The notes: generated by a model not told the origin, from the letters alone. A stretch of 64,000 bases of DNA from Paraeggerthella hongkongensis (GCF_003726035.1 NZ_QICD01000005.1:62001-126000), one strand, 5' to 3'; shown: positions 42,869-50,353, counted from the stretch's first letter. Program-made: numbers and translations.

Positions 42869-42892
42869 TATTGTACCTATTGGCGTATAATA
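42869..42892. promoter_or_regulatory. Divergent promoter region with inverted repeat (DUF364 / NTPase genes)
   Basis: TATTGTAC (42869-42876) and GTATAATA (42885-42892) are inverted repeats with one mismatch. The right arm contains TATAAT (plus strand), and the left arm gives TACAAT on the minus strand, so one bound protein could block both promoters. Confidence 0.45.
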
Positions 42893-42927
42893 CACCGTTG
42901 AGAAGAATCAAGGAAGGGGTGCTGACC

Positions 42928-43560
42928 ATGCTGTTCCTGCTGACGGGCGACGTGCAGATAGGAAAGACCCGCTGGCTGGAGGCTGTGGCGAAGGAGCTCG
43001 CTGCTCAAGGCGTTGCGGTGGAAGGCGTCTTGGCTCCTGGCGTCTGGCGCAGGAACCAATCGGGAGAGGTCGTTGACGGCTCTGCGTCGGCGGACGCCGA
43101 CGCTTTGGAAAAGCTCGGCATCGATAACATTCTGCTTCCGGGCGGCGAGCGGGTTTCCTTCGCTCGGCGGCGCGATCTGGCTTTAGCCGAAGGAACGTTT
43201 TGCGAGAAAAGCCAGAGCGCCCGCGCGAAGCTTGCCTGGGAGATATCGGACGACGCTCTTGCGCGCGTGAACGCCCATTTCGATAACCTGAAAGTCGCTG
43301 ATCAGCCGCATTGTCCGGGTTTGCTGGTGGTGGACGAGCTGGGGCAGTTGGAGTTGCTGCGCGGCGGCGGGTTGACATCGGCCATGGATGTGCTTTCGCA
43401 GGGGCCTTCGGCCCGAAGCGCTCACGCTCTTGTGGTGGTGCGCGCGTGGTTGCTCGAATGTGCTGCCGAACGGTTCGGCGATGTTTGGGGAGGTGCGAAG
43501 ATGCTTGCTCCCGACGGTGAGGCTCGTTCGACCTTGCGTTCGGCATTCGATCTTGTTTGA
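42928..43560 (+). CDS. THEP1-like nucleoside-triphosphatase
   Basis: 210 residues after AAGGAAGGGG. P-loop GDVQIGKT (7-14) at the very N-terminus and Walker B LLVVDELGQLELL match the THEP1/NTPase family of small P-loop enzymes. The middle portion (EGVLAPGVW, LPGGERVSFARRRDL) is also THEP1-like. Physiological substrates are unknown. Divergent from the DUF364 gene and close to the FecCD-type importer and moeA, it may help metal or cofactor handling. The downstream gene has its own promoter inside its end. Confidence 0.75.
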   Translation: MLFLLTGDVQIGKTRWLEAVAKELAAQGVAVEGVLAPGVWRRNQSGEVVDGSASADADALEKLGIDNILLPGGERVSFARRRDLALAEGTFCEKSQSARAKLAWEISDDALARVNAHFDNLKVADQPHCPGLLVVDELGQLELLRGGGLTSAMDVLSQGPSARSAHALVVVRAWLLECAAERFGDVWGGAKMLAPDGEARSTLRSAFDLV

Positions 43561-43581
43561 GCAAACGATACCAAGTATCAT
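43553..43581 (+). promoter_or_regulatory. Promoter for the flavin reductase-rubredoxin gene
   Basis: TTGTTT (43553-43558), a 17-base spacer, TATCAT (43576-43581). GATACCAAGTATC (43567-43579) is a dyad over the -10, and ACCGATCGGT (43590-43599) a palindrome near the start point: possible operators. Confidence 0.5.
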
Positions 43582-43651
43582 CAAAATCGACCGATCGGTA
43601 TTAGACGAGACAGGACCGCGGGCAGGCGCATCGCGGCGGGAAGGTGTCATC

Positions 43652-44317
43652 ATGATCGATAAATCGGCCTTTCATAGCTTGAGCTATGGGCTCTACATCG
43701 TTGGCGCGCAGCATGAGGGAAAGCGCTTCGGATGCGTTGCGAACACGTTTCAGCAGGTGACGTCTTCCCCTATGCAGGTAAGCGTGACGTTGAACAAGGA
43801 AAACGCTACGACCGAAGCCGTGCTCGAGTCCGGTCGTTTCACGGCAACGTGCTTGTCCCAGGAGGCGACGATGGAGCTCATCGGCACCTTCGGCTTCCAT
43901 TCGAGCGCCGATGTGGACAAGTTCGCTTCGTGCGAGACAGCTGAAGACGCGGCGGGCGTGCCCTACGTGGCCGAACAGTGCGTTTCGCGCTTCTCGGCGC
44001 GCGTCGTGCAGATCGTCAATTTGGGCACGCATATCCTATTTGTGGGCGAGGTGGAGGAAGCCGAGAGGACTTGCTCCGGCGAGCCGATGACGTACGCCTA
44101 CTACCATGTGGTCAAGGGGGGCAAGACCCCGCCGAAGGCATCGAGCTATCTGGGCGAAGAGCCTGCTGCCGCGCCCGCCGAGGGCGATGCGAAGCCGAAG
44201 TTCGCTTGGCGGTGCACCGTGTGCGGCCATATGGAGTATCTTGACGAGCTGCCGGAGGATTATGTGTGTCCCGTGTGCGGCGTGGGCCGGGACATGTTCG
44301 AACGGGTCGCCGTGTAA
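43652..44317 (+). CDS. High-molecular-weight rubredoxin (flavin reductase-rubredoxin fusion)
   Basis: 221 residues from ATG 43652. Residues 1-160 are an FMN-binding split-barrel flavin reductase (start MIDKSAFHSLSYGLYIVGA, NTFQQVTSSPMQVSV). A short Ala/Pro linker leads to a rubredoxin of about 40 residues with WRCTVCGHMEY and CPVCGVG. Such fusions (Hrb in Moorella) pass electrons from NAD(P)H to flavodiiron proteins that remove oxygen or NO, and could feed the superoxide reductase at 33704. No flavodiiron gene is nearby. An 82-base palindrome starts 12 bases after the stop. Confidence 0.9.
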   Translation: MIDKSAFHSLSYGLYIVGAQHEGKRFGCVANTFQQVTSSPMQVSVTLNKENATTEAVLESGRFTATCLSQEATMELIGTFGFHSSADVDKFASCETAEDAAGVPYVAEQCVSRFSARVVQIVNLGTHILFVGEVEEAERTCSGEPMTYAYYHVVKGGKTPPKASSYLGEEPAAAPAEGDAKPKFAWRCTVCGHMEYLDELPEDYVCPVCGVGRDMFERVAV

Positions 44318-44329
44318 ATCGAGGGGGCG

Positions 44330-44411
44330 ATGAGACGAAGGGACGGGGTCAATGACTCATTTTCTGGCCTACGGCCGAAAATGAGTCATTGACCCCGTCC
44401 CTTCGTCTCAT
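44330..44411. repeat. 82-base palindromic repeat, copy 1
   Basis: Two perfectly complementary 35-base arms (44330-44364 and 44377-44411), beginning ATGAGACGAAGGGACG, flank a 12-base centre (TGGCCTACGGCC) that is itself self-complementary. It lies between convergent genes. An identical element, reversed and with one base changed, is at 50264-50345. It resembles REP-type or miniature mobile palindromes and can act as a terminator. Confidence 0.95.
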
Positions 44412-44465
44412 GCGGGGCGAGGCAAAGGAGTGCTTGCCTCGCCGCGCCCGCTCCGCTCGTTTCCC

Positions 44466-45194
44466 TTATGCGTTGCAGCTGGGTGCGGGGCAGCGGGTCT
44501 CGCACCCGGAGCATGCGCCGTCCGCCCCTTTCAGCTCCTTGGCAAACAGCGCGGATTCCTTGCAGGCTTGCACGATCAGCATCGAAAGGCCCCGGTACAG
44601 GTTGCTGTTCGATTTTTCCAGGATCAGGTCGCGCCAACCTTCCACCCAAGAGTTCGGGTGCTCTTCCAAAAAATCATGCTGGTCTGACACCACCCGTTCG
44701 AATCCTTCTTCGTCGCCGGCATCGAGCTTCTCCTTTGCGATGCGCGCCAGATGCGCCGCAAACAACAGCTCGGAGGCAAGATGGTCGTCCGGTTCGTGCT
44801 GGAAGCCTTCTACCTCCAAGTTGTATGCTCGGTACGCTGCCCGCACTTGCAGCGTACGCTCCTGGAACACCATGCGCTCGCGGCTGAAGTGCACCGATTC
44901 CCAAAGGGGGGCGGCTACCTTTTGAGCGCCTACAAACAGGCGCGTGTAATCGACGCGGACGGCTTCGAAGTCGTTGTCGGAAAAGGGCGTCGCACAGTTG
45001 TTCGTCCAGGCAAGGAGCAAGTCCTGCGGTTGCCTTGCCTGCGAGCCGTCTACGAAGGGTATGGACTCGAACAAGCGCTCTTCGACGACGCGGGCGAAAA
45101 GATCGCGATCCGGCATGCCGTACAGCAGTCTTCCGAGCAATGTGAGCAGGGCTTCTTCTTCTGCGAGCCTTGATCGGATGGCTTCGGTGTCCAT
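44466..45194 (-). CDS. TorD/DmsD-family molybdoenzyme chaperone with Cys-rich tail
   Basis: 242 residues. The all-helical TorD fold is recognised by VDYTRLFVGAQKVAAPLWESVHF and the later DDHLASELLFAAHLA and WRDLILE segments. These chaperones bind the twin-arginine signal of the cognate catalytic subunit and help insert the molybdenum cofactor. Unusual is the C-terminal end, GACSGCETRCPAPSC: four cysteines within 13 residues (CxxC, x3, C, x4, C). It follows the ferredoxin gene by 66 bases on the same strand. Confidence 0.88.
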   Translation of the reverse strand: MDTEAIRSRLAEEEALLTLLGRLLYGMPDRDLFARVVEERLFESIPFVDGSQARQPQDLLLAWTNNCATPFSDNDFEAVRVDYTRLFVGAQKVAAPLWESVHFSRERMVFQERTLQVRAAYRAYNLEVEGFQHEPDDHLASELLFAAHLARIAKEKLDAGDEEGFERVVSDQHDFLEEHPNSWVEGWRDLILEKSNSNLYRGLSMLIVQACKESALFAKELKGADGACSGCETRCPAPSCNA

Positions 45195-45260
45195 GTCGTC
45201 TCCTATCGAATCGTCGATGCAAGGGGCTTCGGGCGATCCGCAGCCCCTTGCGCGTTGGGA

Positions 45261-45881
45261 TTATTGTTCAAGCGAAAGAAGTCGTCCTTCGCCTTCCCTG
45301 AACACGGCGTCCTTGTGCGCGGTGATCGCCACGTTGGGAAGCGTTTCCGACGAAGGGGGCAGCGGTTGCACGTCGGCTACCTTGCCGTAGGTGCTGCGGA
45401 GCTCCTCGATATCGCCAAAGGCGAGGGCTCGCTGCGGGCAGATGCCGACGCAGGCCGGCTCTTCCCCAAGGTCGATAAGATCTTTGCACAGATCGCACTT
45501 GCGCGATTTCTTTTCGGCTTCGACCAGCTGGCATGCTCCGTACGGGCAGGCTGCGTTGCACGTGCCGCATCCGATGCACTTCTCGAGATCGATTGCGACG
45601 ATGCCCGTGTCCGCATCCTTCGAGATGGCCCCTTGCGGGCACTTGGCGAAGCAAGCGGGGGAGTCGCAGTGCCCGCACGAGAACGACACCGAGTACGAGA
45701 ACACGCCTTGCGGGGTGAAGCAGTTCAGCGCCTCGTCTTTCTCCCACGTTCCGCCGCACATCATCCGCACGCGGCGAAGCCGCGCGCCTACGTCGAGGTT
45801 GTTCTTGTCTTTGCAAGCGAGTTCGCAGGCCTTGCAGCCGGTGCACGAAGCGCTGTCGATGTAAAAGCCCATTTGAGACAT
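45261..45881 (-). CDS. DmsB-like ferredoxin subunit with four 4Fe-4S clusters
   Basis: 206 residues. Sixteen cluster cysteines occur in four groups: CTGCKACELAC, CGHCDSPACFAKCP, CIGCGTCNAACPYGA and CDLC...CVGICP. It is the electron-transfer subunit of a DMSO-reductase-type complex, without a signal of its own, so it would be exported by Tat together with the catalytic subunit. The start lies two bases after the catalytic-subunit stop. No membrane anchor subunit is encoded, so the electron donor is not evident. Confidence 0.93.
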   Translation of the reverse strand: MSQMGFYIDSASCTGCKACELACKDKNNLDVGARLRRVRMMCGGTWEKDEALNCFTPQGVFSYSVSFSCGHCDSPACFAKCPQGAISKDADTGIVAIDLEKCIGCGTCNAACPYGACQLVEAEKKSRKCDLCKDLIDLGEEPACVGICPQRALAFGDIEELRSTYGKVADVQPLPPSSETLPNVAITAHKDAVFREGEGRLLSLEQ

Positions 45882-45883
45882 GA

Positions 45884-48586
45884 TTAGTCCTCCTTAAACA
45901 CTTCGCGCGGTTCCCAGGTGTAATCGGGGGCGAGCGGCGTTCCCGTCCATTTCTCAACCTTCACGATGCAGCTGTTCCATGCTTGATGGCCGTACCCTAC
46001 GCAGTTGGGGCCGTTCAGCACGTTGACGCTGCCCGCCAGATCGATCCCGGTTTCCTCGTCGATCTCGACCCACGAGCCTTGGCCGAGGCCCAATACGCCG
46101 GGCATCATGATCTCGGTGACCAGCAGCGGGCGCAGGCTCTTGCCCCATTTCGAGGTGATGAGCACCGTCTGGCCTGTTTCGCACCCGATGGTCGCGGCAT
46201 CGAGCGGGTTCATGTACAGCGGGTGGTCGAACGCCTCGCGCAGGTTGGGGACGTCTGCGAACGAGGAGTGCGAATGGCGTGGGATGTGCAGGCTGACCAG
46301 CTGATAGGGGTACTCGCCCTTCACCTTGCCGCCCCAATCGGAAAACGTCTCCTCGTATCCTTCGATGCCGGGTTCGTATTTGGCGATGGGCGGAATCTCG
46401 GTCCATCCGCATGCCTTCACGCGCGCGGCGGCGTTCGGCGAGCAGATTTCCAGCTTGCCCGTAGCCGTCGTGGCTATGGGGTTCGCTTCGGGATCCTTGC
46501 GGAAGGCTTCCAGCACCACGTAATCCAGGCCGTCTCCTTCGGAGCGCTCGACCGTGTAGATGCCGTCGCGCTTGAAGTCGAGGATGGGCACGCGACCTTC
46601 CTGGGGCTTGCCTTCCACGCCGAGCTCCTTCAAGTCGTCTTCCGTGACGCTGACCAGGTTCTCTACGCCGCTTCCGTCCTTTTTGGTTGCGGTTGCGGCG
46701 GCAACCCAATCGAAGACCTGCTGCTTGAGCTCGAGCGGGCGCACCTGCTTCGGATCGACGCCGATGTACTCGGACAGCTCTGCGGCGATATCCACGTCGC
46801 TTTTGGCTTCGAACAAAGGCTCGCATACCTGGCTCGTCCACAGCACCTGCTCGCGATACGCTGCAGTGAAGTCTCCGTAGCGCTCCCATTGGGTGGTGAC
46901 GGGCAAGACGATGTCCGCGTAGCGGCAAGCCGTGGTCATCACGATGTTCTGGGCGACGACGCAGTCCATTTTGCGATAGGCTTCGATGGCCAGCATGGTT
47001 CCCGGTGCCTGGTTGATGATGTTCTCGTGCGTGTCGTAGATCATGTGCACGTTGCAGGGACGCTTCTTGCCCAGGCCGGTGGTGAACTCGCCGGACAAAA
47101 TGCCCGTCCATGCCTCGTTGATGTTGATGCGGTAGTACGGCTCTTCGGGCAGCTTGTACATGCCGTTGGGCACGCCGTACTCGATGGAGTCGCCGCCGAG
47201 GGGGTTCCAGATGGGAGCGATGTTCCCCGATGTTGTCCATGAGGGCTCGCCGAGGATGGTGCCGCCCTGCAGCAAGGTCAGGTAGCCGCCCTGCAGCCAG
47301 GAGTGGCCGGCGTCGGATCCGGTGCAGCAGCCCGGCTTGCCGATGCAGCCGGCCATGGCGCCGAGCGTCATGATGGCCTGGGGCCACGTGGTTCCGTTGG
47401 TGGTGCGCGACGGCGCGGGAGACATGATGATGGACACGCGCTCGGTCTGCGCGATCTGCAAAGCTAGATCGGTGATCACGGCGGGGCTTACGCCGCAGAT
47501 CTCCGCAGCCCATTCGGGCGTTTTCGGCGTGCCGTCGTACGTGCCCAGCACGTAGTCTTTGAAGTTGTCCTCGGGCGCCGCTCCTTCGGGCATGTGGTCT
47601 GCGTCGAATCCGACGGTGCAGCGGTTCAGGAAATCCCAATCGATGAGCGGCTTTGCGGCGGGGTCGTCGTTGGTCAGCAGCACGTAGGCCATGGCGATGG
47701 CGAGCGCCGTGTCGGTGCCCGGTCGCACGCCGACGAACTGGTCGGCAACGGCTTGCGCGGTGGCGTGACGGAAGATGTCTATGCAGATGAACTTCGTTCC
47801 CGCAGCTTTGCATTGCATGTAGTCGTAGGTGGGAAGGCCGGTGCGGCTCCAGGCGGGGTTCGATCCCCATAGCACGATGATCTGCGCCTTTCGAAGATCC
47901 ATGCGGTCGTTCGTATCTTCGGCCAGGCCGTATATCTTGGCCATCGATCCCCACGCGCCCGAAGAGCACGCGCCCCAGTGCTCCAGGTACCCTCCGTGCA
48001 GCGCCAGCATGCGCCCGATATCCCAGTTGCCGAACAGGGAGGCCACGTAACCCGGCACGAATATCGCATCGTGCCCGTATGCGGAAGTGATGCGCTTGAT
48101 CTCGCCGGAGATCAGCTGGTACGCTTCGTCCCAGCTGATGCGCTCCCAGTCGTCCTTGCCGCGCAGCGCCCCGTTGGCGTTGTCCCCGCCGCCGGGCTGC
48201 CAGCTCTTGCGCTTCATGGGGTACTTGATGCGGTCGGCGCCGAACACCATGCCGCGCAGAGCCCGCCCGCGCGCACACGACCTCAACTGCGGGCAGTCGG
48301 GGGAGTCAGCGTGGGTTTTGTCCGTTCCCATGCGGACGCAGTCGCCGTCCTGCACGAACACTTTGTTGAAGCCCTTGCTGCCGCAGTCCGCCCAGCAGTT
48401 GCAGGGGATCCAGCTTCCCTCCGATGCCCCCTTCGCCGCTTCTCCTTCCGGTTTTTGGTTGAACCCTGCGCAGCCGGTCGTGCCGAGCGCGGCGGTTCCC
48501 GCTACGGCGACGCCCGTCCATTTGAGCAGGTTTCGACGGGTGATGCTCGATCTTGCTTCCGCCGTTTCGTGCGTCGATGCTCCCAT
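45884..48586 (-). CDS. TAT-exported DMSO-reductase-family molybdopterin oxidoreductase, catalytic subunit
   Basis: 900 residues from ATG 48586, directly behind AGGAGGGA. The longer frame to 48697 has no such site. Residues 1-39 are a twin-arginine signal (TRRNLLKW) with a Cys at 39. The Fe-S binding region has C62, C64, C68 and C104. The usual Cx3Cx3C would need a Cys at 72, which is Gly. S208 in GACSSG aligns with the Mo-ligating Ser of DmsA. The four molybdopterin domains appear complete through the C-terminal beta-barrel (LVSLHIPRHSHSSF). Substrate is unknown. The family includes DMSO, TMAO and aromatic dehydroxylase enzymes, several from Eggerthellaceae. Confidence 0.92.
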   Translation of the reverse strand: MGASTHETAEARSSITRRNLLKWTGVAVAGTAALGTTGCAGFNQKPEGEAAKGASEGSWIPCNCWADCGSKGFNKVFVQDGDCVRMGTDKTHADSPDCPQLRSCARGRALRGMVFGADRIKYPMKRKSWQPGGGDNANGALRGKDDWERISWDEAYQLISGEIKRITSAYGHDAIFVPGYVASLFGNWDIGRMLALHGGYLEHWGACSSGAWGSMAKIYGLAEDTNDRMDLRKAQIIVLWGSNPAWSRTGLPTYDYMQCKAAGTKFICIDIFRHATAQAVADQFVGVRPGTDTALAIAMAYVLLTNDDPAAKPLIDWDFLNRCTVGFDADHMPEGAAPEDNFKDYVLGTYDGTPKTPEWAAEICGVSPAVITDLALQIAQTERVSIIMSPAPSRTTNGTTWPQAIMTLGAMAGCIGKPGCCTGSDAGHSWLQGGYLTLLQGGTILGEPSWTTSGNIAPIWNPLGGDSIEYGVPNGMYKLPEEPYYRININEAWTGILSGEFTTGLGKKRPCNVHMIYDTHENIINQAPGTMLAIEAYRKMDCVVAQNIVMTTACRYADIVLPVTTQWERYGDFTAAYREQVLWTSQVCEPLFEAKSDVDIAAELSEYIGVDPKQVRPLELKQQVFDWVAAATATKKDGSGVENLVSVTEDDLKELGVEGKPQEGRVPILDFKRDGIYTVERSEGDGLDYVVLEAFRKDPEANPIATTATGKLEICSPNAAARVKACGWTEIPPIAKYEPGIEGYEETFSDWGGKVKGEYPYQLVSLHIPRHSHSSFADVPNLREAFDHPLYMNPLDAATIGCETGQTVLITSKWGKSLRPLLVTEIMMPGVLGLGQGSWVEIDEETGIDLAGSVNVLNGPNCVGYGHQAWNSCIVKVEKWTGTPLAPDYTWEPREVFKED

Positions 48587-48900
48587 GTTCCCTCCTATCG
48601 TCGTGCGGCCGCCCCCTTGCTGCGGCCGCTTCAACCCCTTGCAGGGTTCGCGAAGATCATAGGAACGACGATGCCGTTGTGCCAATGGGCGAGGCACTGT
48701 ATTGCAGAACGGGTCGAAATGGAAGCATGTAAGCCGAATCCGGCTTGTTTTGCGGTTTCGATTATTCTCGAAACGGATGGTCGTATTAGCAAATCAACGA
48801 AATCGGAAATAAGGAGCCCGCTTGCGGGGCATTGCTCGCGTCGATGCTAGAATGGAGTGCGAGGGGAGGGAGTTTCGGCTCTTGGAGCCGGAGTGCCGCC
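48587..48900. promoter_or_regulatory. Divergent control region between molybdoenzyme operon and Fic-like gene
   Basis: Plus strand: extended -10 TGC TAGAAT (48845-48853). Minus strand: TTGCTA, 17 bases, GAGAAT is a possible promoter within 48765-48795. Dyads are AAGCCG-AATC-CGGCTT (48731-48746) and TTTCGA-TTATTC-TCGAAA (48756-48773). A pair of GCGGCCGC octamers (48605-48612, 48622-48629) can form a hairpin in the molybdoenzyme leader. No gene is seen. Confidence 0.5.
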
Positions 48901-50253
48901 ATGCAGTATTTCGATAGACAGATCGGGCAGGACGACCTTGCACGGCTCATCGCCGACCTCGCTTCCGTGCGTGCGGAAAAGGACAAGGTCAACCGAAAGA
49001 AGCGCTCGGGGGCGCCCTACGAGCCCAAGTTGCTGTGCCCGCGCAACTTCGTTTTGAGCAGCGAGACGGCTGCGGTTGTCGCTCGCGCGGAGATCGCGGT
49101 GGCGAAGTCCGATTGCCTGGTCGAGGGGTCGGCCTATCCACTGCGCCGCTTGCTGTCGCGCGTGGAGGGCGTGGCTTCGGTGCGCACTAACGGCGTGAAG
49201 CCGAGCTACCGGGCGTGCTGCTATCTGGATCTTGGTTCCTGGACGCATGCGCCGGCGGGCTCTGCGCGCCTTGTCAAGAACGCAGCCCGCATGCATGCGG
49301 GCTGCACGTCGGCTCAACTGGACGCTTCGTACGCCGCTCATTTGGTGGAGGGCGCGGTGAACTTCATTCTTTCCGACGTTTCTCAAGACGGCGATATAAC
49401 GGCCGCGCATCTGGAGGCTTTGTATCGCGGCATCAGCGAAGGGTCGTATTGGGAGAAGGAAGCCGGCCTTCGTTCGTGGGATTATCATCATCGGCGCAGT
49501 CCCGACGTGGATCTTGACATGTATCGTCCTCCGACCGCGGCTCAGCTTCCTCGGTTCATGAAGGACCTCGTGCAGTTTTGCAACCGCAATTCGTATTCGC
49601 CTATAGCGCGCTCGGCCATCGCCCATTACCAGCTTGAGGCGACCAAGGCGTTCATGGCGGGATCCGACCAGATCGGTCGTATTCTGGCTATCTTGATCTG
49701 GCGCAAGGCGGGGCTTATCGAGCATTACATGCCTCCGTTCTCCATCACGCCGGCCATGACCACCATGCGCCATACAAGAAGGCTCGAACCGTATCTGACC
49801 GAGCACGATTTCGTGGATGCAGGCGAGTTGCTTGCCGTGGACGAATGGGTGTATCACTGCGCTCGGGCCTGCGAGCTTTCCGTGCGCATTGCGAAGGTGT
49901 GCTGTCGAGAAGCATCCGCTTTGACCGATTCGTGGACTGCGCAGGTTAAGGGAAGCGGGATCGAGTTGCGCAAATGCGTGCGCAAGCTGATGAACGAGCT
50001 GATAGGAAGCCCGGTTGTCAGCATCCCCTTTGCGGCCGAGTTGATCGGAAGCAGCTTTTCCACCGCCGCGCGCGCCGTTTCCGATTTGGTGGAGGCGGGC
50101 GTTTTACGCCAGATGGGGGGCGGTGGGCGCAACCGCGTGTTCGAGGCAGCCGAGGCGATCGCGCTGTTCACGCGGATAGAAGGTGCCTTCTTGCCTGAAA
50201 CGCCGCTGTCGCGCGAGTTCCTCATCGAACAAAGCAAGGGGACGATCGCGTGA
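48901..50253 (+). CDS. Fic-fold protein with destroyed catalytic motif and C-terminal winged helix
   Basis: 450 residues from ATG 48901 (GGAG seven bases upstream). Earlier in-frame starts lie on or before the -10 element. Residues 130-285 align with Fic proteins: YRPPTAAQLPRFMKDLVQF, SPIARSAIAHYQLEATKAF and GRILAILIWRKAGL. The catalytic motif HPFxDGNGRxxR is here KAFMAGSDQIGR (249-260), so His, Pro, Asn and the catalytic Arg are gone. Residues about 371-415 form a winged helix (PVVSIPFAAELIGSSFSTAARAVSDL). It cannot be an AMP transferase. Divergent from the molybdoenzyme operon, it is probably its regulator, by inference. Confidence 0.8.
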   Translation: MQYFDRQIGQDDLARLIADLASVRAEKDKVNRKKRSGAPYEPKLLCPRNFVLSSETAAVVARAEIAVAKSDCLVEGSAYPLRRLLSRVEGVASVRTNGVKPSYRACCYLDLGSWTHAPAGSARLVKNAARMHAGCTSAQLDASYAAHLVEGAVNFILSDVSQDGDITAAHLEALYRGISEGSYWEKEAGLRSWDYHHRRSPDVDLDMYRPPTAAQLPRFMKDLVQFCNRNSYSPIARSAIAHYQLEATKAFMAGSDQIGRILAILIWRKAGLIEHYMPPFSITPAMTTMRHTRRLEPYLTEHDFVDAGELLAVDEWVYHCARACELSVRIAKVCCREASALTDSWTAQVKGSGIELRKCVRKLMNELIGSPVVSIPFAAELIGSSFSTAARAVSDLVEAGVLRQMGGGGRNRVFEAAEAIALFTRIEGAFLPETPLSREFLIEQSKGTIA

Positions 50254-50263
50254 GGCGCAGGCG

Positions 50264-50345
50264 ATGAGACGAAGGGACGGGGTCAATGACTCATTTTCGG
50301 CCGCAGGCCAGAAAATGAGTCATTGACCCCGTCCCTTCGTCTCAT
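50264..50345. repeat. 82-base palindromic repeat, copy 2 (inverted)
   Basis: Arms 50264-50298 and 50311-50345 are identical to those of copy 1. The centre GGCCGCAGGCCA is the reverse complement of copy 1's centre with one base changed. It begins 10 bases after the Fic-like stop and ends 8 bases before the convergent methyltransferase stop. Confidence 0.95.
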
Positions 50346-50353
50346 TCTGCGGG

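Noticed and set aside
44386-44649. Small ORF starting within palindrome copy 1 (minus strand)
   Set aside because: It overlaps the end of the TorD-like gene in another frame and has no ribosome site.
45954-48278. A 774-codon frame on the same strand as the molybdoenzyme catalytic subunit
   Set aside because: Arg-rich out-of-frame translation of the real gene; no motifs.
44330-50345. Composite transposon or genomic island with its own recombinase
   Set aside because: No transposase, integrase or tRNA target is present and no target-site duplication is visible outside the palindromes; only the weaker cassette idea is kept.
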